DNA of 44,336 nt, taken from the NCBI GenBank assembly GCA_029212405.1, contig JARGNR010000020.1, forward strand, positions 41,694 to 86,029, given 5' to 3'. The position numbers and the translations under genes are program-made. The DNA is from Saprospiraceae bacterium (GTDB lineage: Bacteria > Bacteroidota > Bacteroidia > Chitinophagales > Saprospiraceae). Shown in pieces: positions 7,561-16,409 of the stretch (the first letter of the stretch is position 1; every line of letters begins with the position of its first letter). The notes under the pieces are model-generated. The model made no database searches. It saw only the letters and a program-made list of their open reading frames with translations, and was not told where the DNA came from.

Positions 7561-9816
7561 TTGAAGAATAAAATCATTATAATATTTATAGGTACACTGC
7601 TATTCTTTGGTTGTAAACCAACAATGGATGGGATTTTAGTTAATGATATCAAAAGCTTTAAAACTGCTGCTAAAAGTGCAAAGCCTGGTGATCGAATCAT
7701 ATTAAAAAATGGAGTTTGGGAAAATGCGGAGTTGGAATTAGTGGCAGAAGGCGAAGAAGAAAATCCAATTGTGCTTACCGTTGAAGAAAAAGGAAAAGTA
7801 TTTTTAGAAGGTCAATCCAATTTAAGAATTGCGGGAAAGCATATTGTTGTGGAAGGCTTGGTTTTCAGAAATGGACATACTCCTACCGGCGAGGTTATTT
7901 CTTTTAAGAAGAGTAAAAAACAACTTTGCAACAATTGTAGGGTGACAGAATGTGTAATTGATGATTATAATCCTACTGAACGATTTGATACAGATTATTG
8001 GGTGGGTATTTATGGCAAGAACAATCGTTTTGATCACAATTATCTAGTGGGAAAACGAAATAGAGGAGTTACTCTTGCGGTAAGGTTAAATTCTGAAGAG
8101 AGCCTCGAAAATCACCACAGAATTGATCACAATTATTTTGGCTATAATCCTATTTTAGGATCTAATGGCGGAGAGACATTGCGAATCGGTACTAGTCACC
8201 ATTCTCTAAAAAATTCGAACACATTAGTTGAGGATAACTATTTTGAAATGTGTAATGGAGAGCATGAAATAATTTCTAACAAGTCATGCCAAAATACATT
8301 TAGAAATAATACATTTTATGAATGTCAAGGTACATTGACGATGCGACATGGAAATGAAACGTTAGTTGAAAACAATTATTTCTTTGGAAACAGAAAAGCA
8401 AACACAGGGGGAATTCGAATTATCAATGAAACTCAAACCGTTAATAATAACTACTGCGAAGGATTAACTGGATATCGGTTTAGAGGAGCTTTGGTTATTA
8501 TGAATGGAGTTCCAAATTCACCCATCAATCGATATTTTCAAGTAAAAGATAGTAAGGCCTCTAATAATATAATCGTAGATTCTGATTATATCCAATTATG
8601 TGCAGGTTCAGATGAAGAACGAAGTGCTACTCCAGTAAATACAGAAATGGTTAATAATGTGATTTATAACACAGAAAAAAACGATGTATTCACAGTATAT
8701 GATGATGTAAGTGGTATTGATTTTAGAGATAATTTATTAAGTCCGAATATTGAGACTCCAAAAAATAATGGGGTTGAAATTTCTTCAGGGTTTGTAAAGA
8801 AGGATGTAAAATTTATAGAGAAGAATGGCTTAAAAATTCCAGAAGGAATGGATAATATGGGTCCAGATTTATCTAAAGAACGGCCTACTTCAGAAAATAC
8901 AGGCGTCGAATGGTACCCCAAAAGAGATTATACGATTAGATTTGATATCGGAAAAGAAATTCCAGTAGAACCAGGTGAAAACACTATTTTGGAAGCTGTC
9001 AAAAAGTCCAGTTCTGGAGATGTTCTTGTCTTAGAAAGTGGAGGAAAATACCATCAAAGCAAGGCTGTGGAAATTCCTCATACACTAACGATCAAAAGTC
9101 TTGAATCCACAAAGCCAGAAATTACATTTGAAAGATCCTCTTTGTTTAATATTGAAAATGGAGGCTCTCTAAAATTAATGGGACTTAAAGTGTCTGGAAG
9201 TCAATGTGATGATTATTCAGGGAATAGTGTGGTAAGAACAAGTCGTTACAGCATGATCAACAATTATAAATTTATGGCAAGGGATTGTGATTTTGTAGAT
9301 CTTGATGTAAACCACAGCTTCAATGTATTGAGAGTTTATAAAAATACATTTGCAGATTCTATCGAATTGGTGAATTGTAACTTTGATAATATCACTGGAC
9401 ATGTATTGAATTTAGATAAAGAAACAGATGATGTTGGAATATATAATGCAGAGAATGTTTTGGTGGATAATTGTAAGTTCAACGATATTGGAGGAGTTGG
9501 AATAATGCTTCATAGAGGAGGTAGAGATGAAAGTACATTTGGACCTATTTTGGATTTGACAAATACCTCGTTCACAAATGTAGGACACGATAAAAGGAAT
9601 AAACATAAGGCTTCGGTTTCCATATTTGGAGTCCAACTGGCTGAAATGGAAAATTTGGAATTTAAGGACTCTAAGAAGATGAATTTGCATTTAATCGTAG
9701 GTGAGCCAGTCATAAAATTAAAAAATACCAGTTTTGAAAACTCAGAGGGGGTAACTAGCAATGATCCTGCTGTTCAAACCACCAATGTTAACCCTAAGAT
9801 GACGGTAAATAAGTGA
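7561..9816 (+). CDS. PL6 alginate lyase (chondroitinase B fold), lipoprotein
   Basis: Right-handed beta-helix lyase of 751 aa with two helix domains (about 25-400 and 470-740), the layout of two-domain PL6 enzymes such as AlyGC. The catalytic pair is visible as Lys241 (in EIISNKS) and Arg262 (in LTMRHG). Their 21-residue spacing equals the Lys220/Arg241 spacing I recall for AlyGC. The start is a TTG at 7561: the lipobox FFGC (Cys18) is encoded right behind it, and the next in-frame ATG would remove the signal peptide. The lipid cysteine is followed by KPTMD rather than an acidic run, so periplasmic location is more likely. Its stop overlaps the next start by four bases. Confidence 0.92.
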   Translation: MKNKIIIIFIGTLLFFGCKPTMDGILVNDIKSFKTAAKSAKPGDRIILKNGVWENAELELVAEGEEENPIVLTVEEKGKVFLEGQSNLRIAGKHIVVEGLVFRNGHTPTGEVISFKKSKKQLCNNCRVTECVIDDYNPTERFDTDYWVGIYGKNNRFDHNYLVGKRNRGVTLAVRLNSEESLENHHRIDHNYFGYNPILGSNGGETLRIGTSHHSLKNSNTLVEDNYFEMCNGEHEIISNKSCQNTFRNNTFYECQGTLTMRHGNETLVENNYFFGNRKANTGGIRIINETQTVNNNYCEGLTGYRFRGALVIMNGVPNSPINRYFQVKDSKASNNIIVDSDYIQLCAGSDEERSATPVNTEMVNNVIYNTEKNDVFTVYDDVSGIDFRDNLLSPNIETPKNNGVEISSGFVKKDVKFIEKNGLKIPEGMDNMGPDLSKERPTSENTGVEWYPKRDYTIRFDIGKEIPVEPGENTILEAVKKSSSGDVLVLESGGKYHQSKAVEIPHTLTIKSLESTKPEITFERSSLFNIENGGSLKLMGLKVSGSQCDDYSGNSVVRTSRYSMINNYKFMARDCDFVDLDVNHSFNVLRVYKNTFADSIELVNCNFDNITGHVLNLDKETDDVGIYNAENVLVDNCKFNDIGGVGIMLHRGGRDESTFGPILDLTNTSFTNVGHDKRNKHKASVSIFGVQLAEMENLEFKDSKKMNLHLIVGEPVIKLKNTSFENSEGVTSNDPAVQTTNVNPKMTVNK

Positions 9817-11990
9817 GAAAGATATATTACATTTTAATTGCTTTGGTATCAACTTCTCTTTGGAGTTGTGCGCAGTCTTATCCTGGATTAATTTTGACAA
9901 CTCAAGGGGTAGAAAAAATCAAATCAGAAGTGCATCCGCCTCTTTTCAAGAAAACGCTGCAATCCGCAATTGAAAAAGTCGACCATGCAATATTAGAAGG
10001 GATCGATGTGCCTACGCCAAAAGACATGGCGGGCGGATATACACATGAACAACATAAGAATAACTATAAGTACATGCAACTGGCAGGTGCACTTTATCAG
10101 ATCAATGGAGATAAGAAGTACGCTGAATATGTGAAGCAAACACTTATGCAATATGCCGATAAATTTAGCTCTTGGCCCGTTCATCCAACAAATCGCTCCT
10201 ATGCTACAGGTAAAGTTTTCTGGCAGTGTTTAAATGATTCAAATTGGTTGGTATTTACTTCTCAGGCGTATGATGCAATACATGAATACCTCACAAAAGA
10301 AGAGGTGGAATACTTGGATCAACAATTATTCAGACCGTATGCTGACTTCATTTCAATAGAGAATCCACAGTTTTTTAATAGAGTTCATAACCATAGCACA
10401 TGGGGGAATGCTGCTGTTGGTATGATTGGGTTGGTAATGAATGACGAGGAATTGATTAATCGAGCATTATATGGATTAAAAATTAATACAGACAATTCGT
10501 TGGCAAAAGATAATGACGGAGGTTTTATTTATGAAAAAGGAAAGGCAAAAGCTGGTTTTTTTGCACAGATTGATTATGCTTTTTCACCAGATGGATATTA
10601 TACAGAAGGGCCCTATTATCAAAGATATGCGATGTTGCCTTTTATGCTTTTTGCTCAAGCTATAGAAAATAAAAGGCCTGATCTCAAAATTTTTGAGTAC
10701 AGAGAAGGACTCTTGGTCAAAGGAGTAAAAGCTTTATTGTATCAAACCAATGCGAGCGGAGAATTTTTTCCAATTAATGATGCTCAAAAAGGGATGTCGA
10801 TTAAGGCTGGGTCAGTAGTGACGGCTCTGAATATAGCATATGGAATTAGTAAAGATCCTGATTTAATCAATGCAGCTCGATTACAAAATAGTGTCTTGCT
10901 CGATCAAAATGGCTTCGAAATTGCTACTCAAATCGAAAAATTACCCTTACAACCTTTTGAGAAATCTTCTATTGAGTTGAAAGACGGGAAAGATGGAGAT
11001 GAAGGTGCACTTGGCATATTGCGAAGTGGAAGTGGAAAAGATGAATTTACTGTTGTTTTTAAATATACAGGACAAGGTTTAGGTCATGGACATTATGATA
11101 AGCTTTCATATGCTATATATGATGGAGACGTAGAGGTATTACAAGATTATGGTGCGGCAAGATGGGTAAATATAGACCAAAAAGAAGGAGGAAGATATTT
11201 ACCTGAAAACAAAACTTGGGCGAAACAAACCATTGCACATAATACATTGGTCGTAGATAAAAAGTCACACTTTGGGGGCAAGTACGAAATTGCAAATTTG
11301 AATCACTCTGAAGGCATATTTTTTAATACAGATAACCCAAAGGCACATGCTGCAGGGGCTGTTGAATTGAATGCCTATGCAGGAGTAGAAATGCGTAGGA
11401 TTATACTTTTATGGAAAGACGATCACTTTGATAAGCCTGTAGTATTGGACATTTTTGAAGCAGTTTCTGATGAAGAGCACATATATGATTTTCCCTATCA
11501 ATTTGCAGGTCAAATAATGTCTCAAAATTTTACAGTTGAGGGTGTACAACCTGAAGTTATGGGTGATGCGCACGGTTATCAACATCTCTATTCTGAGGCG
11601 ATAGCTGAAGCAGGTGAATCTATCCAAATGAATTGGTTTAAGGATAATAAGTTTTATACAATGACTTCTGAGAGTAAGCCAGGTGACAATATTATTCTAG
11701 GTAGAATGGGTGCCAATGACCCAGATTTTAACTTGAGAAGGGATGCATTGTTAATCCATCGAAAGAATAACGCATCAAAGGCAATTTTTCTGAGTGCTAT
11801 TGAATCCCATGGTACTTATAGTCCTGTCACGGAAAGGCCAATTCAGCCGTATTCCAAGATAAAGTCTATTGAAACTGTCGAAAATACTGCAACATCGGTT
11901 GAAATTGAAGTGAAATCAAAATCGGAGAAAAAGTGGAGACTTAAAATAAATAAGCAGACAGGAAAAGTAGAGATTAAAGAAAGAACGTAA
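9813..11990 (+). CDS. PL17 oligoalginate lyase, lipoprotein
   Basis: Exo-acting lyase releasing unsaturated monouronate from alginate oligomers, probably in the periplasm. The protein (725 aa) has an N-terminal alpha-toroid (about 25-370) and a C-terminal heparinase II/III-type beta-sandwich (about 400-720), the PL17 plan known from Alg17c. Candidate active-site residues are Asn193-His194 (in NHSTWGN), the tyrosines in YYTEGPYYQRY (about 262-272), and a histidine in GLGHGHYDKLSYA. Translation starts at GTG 9813, which overlaps the TGA stop of PL6, so the two lyases are translationally coupled. The lipobox is LWSC (Cys19), followed by AQSYPG with no acidic export signal. Confidence 0.93.
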   Translation: MRKIYYILIALVSTSLWSCAQSYPGLILTTQGVEKIKSEVHPPLFKKTLQSAIEKVDHAILEGIDVPTPKDMAGGYTHEQHKNNYKYMQLAGALYQINGDKKYAEYVKQTLMQYADKFSSWPVHPTNRSYATGKVFWQCLNDSNWLVFTSQAYDAIHEYLTKEEVEYLDQQLFRPYADFISIENPQFFNRVHNHSTWGNAAVGMIGLVMNDEELINRALYGLKINTDNSLAKDNDGGFIYEKGKAKAGFFAQIDYAFSPDGYYTEGPYYQRYAMLPFMLFAQAIENKRPDLKIFEYREGLLVKGVKALLYQTNASGEFFPINDAQKGMSIKAGSVVTALNIAYGISKDPDLINAARLQNSVLLDQNGFEIATQIEKLPLQPFEKSSIELKDGKDGDEGALGILRSGSGKDEFTVVFKYTGQGLGHGHYDKLSYAIYDGDVEVLQDYGAARWVNIDQKEGGRYLPENKTWAKQTIAHNTLVVDKKSHFGGKYEIANLNHSEGIFFNTDNPKAHAAGAVELNAYAGVEMRRIILLWKDDHFDKPVVLDIFEAVSDEEHIYDFPYQFAGQIMSQNFTVEGVQPEVMGDAHGYQHLYSEAIAEAGESIQMNWFKDNKFYTMTSESKPGDNIILGRMGANDPDFNLRRDALLIHRKNNASKAIFLSAIESHGTYSPVTERPIQPYSKIKSIETVENTATSVEIEVKSKSEKKWRLKINKQTGKVEIKERT

Positions 11991-12001
11991 AATAATATAC
12001 T

Positions 12002-12385
12002 ATGAATGACGAATTGAATATCAAACCCACTAGAGGATTCTTTCTAGGAGAAGAGACAGAGTGGGAAGAGGTGGCGCCTGGATTATCTAGACAAATCATG
12101 GGCTATGACGACAAAATAATGTTGGTGAAAGCAAAGTTTGAAACTGGAGCAATAGGAGTCATGCATAAACACTATCATAGTCAAGTGACTTATGTAGAAA
12201 GTGGAGAATTTGAAATGACTATTGGAGATGATGTTAAAATTCTGAAGAAGGGAGATTCCTTTTATATTTTACCTTGGGTAATGCATGGATGTGTTTGTAC
12301 ACAACCGGGTATTTTGGTCGATGTTTTTAGTCCAGCAAGGGAAGACTTTCTTGGTTATCCAATGCAACAACAACCTGAAGTATGA
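12002..12385 (+). CDS. kdgF: KdgF-like cupin, linearises unsaturated monouronate
   Basis: Small cupin of 127 aa that opens 4,5-unsaturated monouronate to the linear ketouronate DEH, which is otherwise a slow spontaneous step. Metal ligands of the cupin motifs are visible as His55, His57, Gln61 (in HKHYHSQ) and His95 (in LPWVMHG). This arrangement matches KdgF proteins of pectin and alginate pathways. It lies 11 bases after PL17 and overlaps the MFS transporter gene by four bases (ATGA). No signal peptide is present, so it acts in the cytoplasm. Confidence 0.88.
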   Translation: MNDELNIKPTRGFFLGEETEWEEVAPGLSRQIMGYDDKIMLVKAKFETGAIGVMHKHYHSQVTYVESGEFEMTIGDDVKILKKGDSFYILPWVMHGCVCTQPGILVDVFSPAREDFLGYPMQQQPEV

Positions 12386-13680
12386 AAATTAAAGGATTGC
12401 GCTGGTGGGTTGTATCTTTAATCGCTTTGGCTACGGTTATTAATTATATAGATCGAACCTCTTTTAATATACTATGGCCAGAAATATTTAAGGAATTATA
12501 TCCTGATATGGATTTAACGGGCCACAAACAATTGTATACGAATGTGTCTATTGTTTTCTTACTATCCTACGCATTTGGTCAGGCGATTTTCGGAAAAATA
12601 TTTGATTGGATTGGTACACGTTTAGGATTCGCATTGTCAATAGGAGTGTGGTCTATAGCAACCGTTTTACATGCTTTTGCTAGAGGAGTAATTAGTTTTT
12701 CGATTTTTAGATCAATTCTTGGGATAGCTGAGGCAGGTAATTGGCCTGGAGCCGCAAAAGGAAATGCGGAATGGTTTCCTACAAAAGAAAGAGCATTTGC
12801 ACAAGGTATTTTTAATTCTGGAGCAGCAATTGGAGGGATGATCGCTTTTCCTATTATATCCTTAATGTCGGTGTATTTTAGTTGGCAATGGATATTTATC
12901 ATCATCGGGATATTGGGATTTTTATGGCTCATACCATGGCTATATTTGGTTAAATCTCCCCCAAAAGAGCATCCATGGTTGACAGAAGAAGAAAAGGAAT
13001 ACATTCTTTCAGGTCAAAGAAATCAAGATTTGGATGAAGATGGAGTTCTCGACGATGGTTATAACCCACCTATGGGAAAATTATTAGGTCATAAAGAAAG
13101 CTGGGGCGTAATTATTGCGTCTGCGGCCATTGATCCTATCTGGTGGTTGTTTGTCTTCTGGATACCTGGATATCTAATGGAAGTGTACGGAATGGATGTG
13201 AAAAGTGTAGGAATATATGCCTGGGTACCTTATGTAGGTGCGATGGTAGGTGCTTGGTTTGGCGGATTGCTTGCTCAGAATAGACTCAAAGCGAGTTGGT
13301 CAATTAATAAAACAAGGAAATTTGTCATTCTTTTGGGGTGTGTAATTATGCTTCCAGCACTGTTGGGTTTGGCAGATCCTGGGGGGCCAGTAAATGCTGT
13401 AATAATTATGGCTGTCATCTTATTTGGATTCCAAACTGCCATTGGAAATATACAAACACTGCCTAGTGACTTTTATAGTGGAAAGACTGTTGGAACCTTA
13501 TCTGGTATTGCAGGTATGGCTGCTAAACTAATGGGTGGGTTTTTATTGTATTTCATCCCATGGTTAACCGCAGACGGGGTTTATTTTCCAGCGTTTGTGA
13601 TTGGAGCAGGACTGGCTGTTTTAGTCATACTAGCCGTTTTGATTCTGTGTCCAAGAATCGAGGCTCTAAAGCCAGAATAA
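12382..13680 (+). CDS. MFS uronate transporter, ExuT-like
   Basis: Inner-membrane transporter of the anion:cation symporter family (ExuT/GudP type), predicted to bring unsaturated monouronate or DEH into the cytoplasm. The 432-aa protein has about 12 membrane segments. The first contains INYIDRTSFN, the family signature, and residues about 125-150 contain EAGNWPGAAKGNAEWFPTKE, the conserved region between segments 4 and 5. The start ATG overlaps the kdgF stop, so the genes are coupled. The locus also encodes a second transporter of a different fold (16406-17683). The exact substrate cannot be read from sequence. Confidence 0.88.
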   Translation: MKIKGLRWWVVSLIALATVINYIDRTSFNILWPEIFKELYPDMDLTGHKQLYTNVSIVFLLSYAFGQAIFGKIFDWIGTRLGFALSIGVWSIATVLHAFARGVISFSIFRSILGIAEAGNWPGAAKGNAEWFPTKERAFAQGIFNSGAAIGGMIAFPIISLMSVYFSWQWIFIIIGILGFLWLIPWLYLVKSPPKEHPWLTEEEKEYILSGQRNQDLDEDGVLDDGYNPPMGKLLGHKESWGVIIASAAIDPIWWLFVFWIPGYLMEVYGMDVKSVGIYAWVPYVGAMVGAWFGGLLAQNRLKASWSINKTRKFVILLGCVIMLPALLGLADPGGPVNAVIIMAVILFGFQTAIGNIQTLPSDFYSGKTVGTLSGIAGMAAKLMGGFLLYFIPWLTADGVYFPAFVIGAGLAVLVILAVLILCPRIEALKPE

Positions 13681-13773
13681 ATAAAAAGAAGTTAATAACA
13701 CATTATCAAAACAAATAATAGGCACAAAGTATTGTCAGCGAAAAATTTTAAGCTTATAAATAAATCTATAAAA

Positions 13774-14532
13774 ATGAATAAGAACAAAGTAGCTATAGTA
13801 ACCGGAGCAACAGGTGGAATTGGATTTGATGTAGCAAAACGATTAGGTAAAGACGGATATCATGTAATTCTAAATGGCATCAATGATGAAGCAGGAGCAG
13901 AACGAGTTAAAGAACTGGTGGCTGATGGAATATCAGCAGAATATTGTGGATTTGATGTAACAAATGAAGAAGCCGTCACCAAGAATATAGTATCGATTGG
14001 TGAGAAGTATGGAAGAATTGATGTGTTGGTAAATAATGCAGGTGGTCTGGGTGGAAGGTCTAGGTTTGAAGTTATGACAACAGAATTTTATCGAGGTGTA
14101 ATGGCATTAAATCTAGATTCAGTATTTTTTACATCCAGAGCAGCTATTCCATTCCTTAAAAAAGGAGAGCATCCGTCAATAATCAATTATACGTCCAATG
14201 CAGCTTGGAATGCAGGAGGACCAGGTGCAGGAATATATGGAACATCAAAAGCTGGTGTACATGCCATTACCCGTGCCTTAGCCAAAGATTTAGCAGAATA
14301 TGGCATACGAGTAAATGCAGTTTCTCCAGGGACTATTGATACCCCATTTCATCAACAGATAAAGTCAACAAAACCTGAAGTGTTTGCTTCTTGGGCAAAT
14401 AATATTTTGCTTGGAAGATTAGGACAACCTGAGGATGTTTCTGGTGTAGTTTCATTTTTAGCCAGTAAAGATGCATCGTTTATTACAGCGGAAACGATTC
14501 AAATCGGTGGCGGTCAAGCGTTAGGAATTTAA
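13774..14532 (+). CDS. SDR-family oxidoreductase, probable DEH reductase (first copy)
   Basis: Short-chain dehydrogenase of 252 aa. It shows the nucleotide motif TGATGGIG, NNAGG, and the catalytic Tyr155-x3-Lys159 (YGTSK). In this setting it most likely reduces DEH to 2-keto-3-deoxygluconate (KDG). I start it at ATG 13774: the frame is open to a TTG at 13732, but those 14 extra codons precede the canonical N-terminus MNKNKVAIVTGATGG. A second SDR follows after 23 bases, so the two may differ in cofactor use or substrate, as with the A1-R and A1-R' reductases of Sphingomonas. Which copy is the main DEH reductase is not evident. Confidence 0.85.
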   Translation: MNKNKVAIVTGATGGIGFDVAKRLGKDGYHVILNGINDEAGAERVKELVADGISAEYCGFDVTNEEAVTKNIVSIGEKYGRIDVLVNNAGGLGGRSRFEVMTTEFYRGVMALNLDSVFFTSRAAIPFLKKGEHPSIINYTSNAAWNAGGPGAGIYGTSKAGVHAITRALAKDLAEYGIRVNAVSPGTIDTPFHQQIKSTKPEVFASWANNILLGRLGQPEDVSGVVSFLASKDASFITAETIQIGGGQALGI

Positions 14533-14555
14533 TTTTTAACATAGTTAAAGAAGAA

Positions 14556-15311
14556 ATGGGTATATTAAAAGGGAAGGTAGCAGTAGTTACAGGAGGTTCT
14601 AGAGATATCGGAAGAGCCATATCGATAAAATTAGCAAAAGAAGGAGCAAAAGTGGTGGTAAACTATTTTAACTCAGAAGCTAGGGCAAAAGAAACTATTG
14701 ATGAGATTAAATCTTTTGGAGGAGAAGCTATAGCTGTTAAAGCAGATGTATCAAAGATGGAGGATATTCAGGAAATGAGAATGAAGACTGTTGAAGCTTT
14801 TGGAGACGCTGTCGATATTGTTGTAAATAATGCAGGAGGATTATTTGCTCGTAAGACATTACAAGAATTGGATGAGTCTTTTTATGATCTGGTAATGAAT
14901 GTGAATTTTAAATCTACCGTCTTTGTGATGAAAGAATTCGAGCCATTAATGGGGAAAGGTGGTTCAATTATAAATTTGTCTTCACAAGCCGCTCGAGATG
15001 GTGGTGGTGGTGGATCTTCTTTGTATGCATCTTCAAAAGGAGCAGTAACTACGTTTACTAGAGCCATGTCAAAAGAACTTGGTCCAAAAGGTATTCGAGT
15101 AAACGCACTTTGTCCAGGATTGATCAATACAAAATTCCATGATGATTTTACGAAAGATGAAATCAGATCAATGGTCGCTGGTAAAACACCATTGAGAAGA
15201 GAAGGGAAAGCCGATGAGGTTGCAGATTTGGTGGTTTATTTGGCATCTGATAAGAGTTCGTTTGTAACGGGTAGCAACTTTGATATCAATGGAGGTTTAG
15301 CATTCAGTTGA
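14556..15311 (+). CDS. SDR-family oxidoreductase, probable DEH reductase (second copy)
   Basis: Classical short-chain dehydrogenase of 251 aa with VTGGSRDIG at the N-terminus, NNAGG, and catalytic Tyr157/Lys161 in YASSKGA. It is FabG-like in overall sequence; the segment VVVNYFNSEARA after the second strand resembles NADPH-preferring FabG-type enzymes. It is related to the preceding SDR but clearly divergent, so it is an old duplication or an independent recruit. A tract of five glycines in a row (GGGGG, about residues 150-154) lies just ahead of the active-site tyrosine. Role in DEH reduction is inferred from the operon. Confidence 0.82.
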   Translation: MGILKGKVAVVTGGSRDIGRAISIKLAKEGAKVVVNYFNSEARAKETIDEIKSFGGEAIAVKADVSKMEDIQEMRMKTVEAFGDAVDIVVNNAGGLFARKTLQELDESFYDLVMNVNFKSTVFVMKEFEPLMGKGGSIINLSSQAARDGGGGGSSLYASSKGAVTTFTRAMSKELGPKGIRVNALCPGLINTKFHDDFTKDEIRSMVAGKTPLRREGKADEVADLVVYLASDKSSFVTGSNFDINGGLAFS

Positions 15312-15371
15312 TTGTTCCAAATAAAGTAAAACAAGAAGACATATTTTTAATAAAAAAATGATAGAGGAAAG

Positions 15372-16409
15372 ATGAAAAAAGTAGTCACGTTTGGTGAGAT
15401 CATGCTTAGGTTAAGTCCTCCAGGCTGGAAAAGATTTTCTCAGGCAAGTAGCTTTGATGTTATTTATGGTGGTGGTGAAAGTAATGTAGCTGTTTCTTTA
15501 GCAAATTATGGAGTGCCATCTGAGTTTGTTACGCGACTTCCTAATAACGATATTGGAGATTGCGCCTTGATGGAGTTGAGAAAACGAGGTGTAAATACAT
15601 CTAGCATTTTGCGAGGAGGGGAGCGTTTAGGAATATACTTTTTAGAAACTGGAGCAGTTAGTAGAGGAAGTAAAGTGGTGTATGATCGTGCTCATTCTGC
15701 AATGTCAACGGTAGAAAAAGGGATGATTGATTGGGAAAGTATATTTCAAGATGCAGGATGGTTTCATTGGACTGGAATAACACCAGCTATATCCCAGGGT
15801 GCAGCAGATGCATGTTTAGAAGCCATAAAAATGGCGAACAAGTTGGGAGTTACGGTATCTACAGATTTGAATTATCGAAAAAAATTGTGGAAATATGGCA
15901 AAGATCCAATGGATGTGATGCCTGAGCTGGTGGAAGGTTGTGATGTTATTTTAGGAAATGAAGAAGATGCGGAAAAGCACTTTGGGTTACACCCAGAAGG
16001 AGTAGATGTAACACATGGAGGCTCCGTAGATGGAGAAGCTTACTTGTCTGTGTTGAAGCAATTGATGGAGATGTTTCCAAGAGCTAAAAAAGTAATAACT
16101 ACCCTCAGAGGATCGATTTCTGCCTCACATAATTCTTGGTCAGGCGTACTCTATGATGGAAGCACACTTTTCAAAGCACCCACTTATGACATTACACATA
16201 TTGTAGATAGAGTCGGGGGAGGAGATAGTTTTATGGGAGGACTTATCTATGGATTAATGACCTATCCAAATGATTCACAAAAAGCATTAAATTTTGCAGT
16301 AGCAGCTTCATGTTTGAAACACACGATTTTTGGTGATTCGAACTTGGTGACCATTGGTGAGGTGGAAAAATTAATGAGCGGAGATGCTAGTGGAAGAGTA
16401 AGTAGATGA
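15372..16409 (+). CDS. kdgK: 2-keto-3-deoxygluconate kinase
   Basis: PfkB-family sugar kinase phosphorylating KDG to KDPG. The N-terminus TFGEIMLRLSPPG and the substrate-lid segment YGGGESNVAVSLANYG are typical of KDG kinases. The second PfkB signature appears as DRVGGGDSFMGG, with the aspartate acting as catalytic base. At 345 aa the length is normal. A purine-rich AGAGGAAAG lies just ahead of the ATG, a better ribosome site than most genes here. The end overlaps the next gene by four bases (ATGA). Confidence 0.93.
   Translation: MKKVVTFGEIMLRLSPPGWKRFSQASSFDVIYGGGESNVAVSLANYGVPSEFVTRLPNNDIGDCALMELRKRGVNTSSILRGGERLGIYFLETGAVSRGSKVVYDRAHSAMSTVEKGMIDWESIFQDAGWFHWTGITPAISQGAADACLEAIKMANKLGVTVSTDLNYRKKLWKYGKDPMDVMPELVEGCDVILGNEEDAEKHFGLHPEGVDVTHGGSVDGEAYLSVLKQLMEMFPRAKKVITTLRGSISASHNSWSGVLYDGSTLFKAPTYDITHIVDRVGGGDSFMGGLIYGLMTYPNDSQKALNFAVAASCLKHTIFGDSNLVTIGEVEKLMSGDASGRVSR

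Noticed and set aside
12579-13004. 141-aa open frame on the minus strand inside the MFS transporter gene
   Set aside because: Antisense shadow of a clear membrane protein gene, without recognisable domains or its own control region.
13732-13773. Upstream TTG start for the first SDR
   Set aside because: The ATG at 13774 gives the canonical SDR N-terminus; the 14 extra codons are AT-rich leader.
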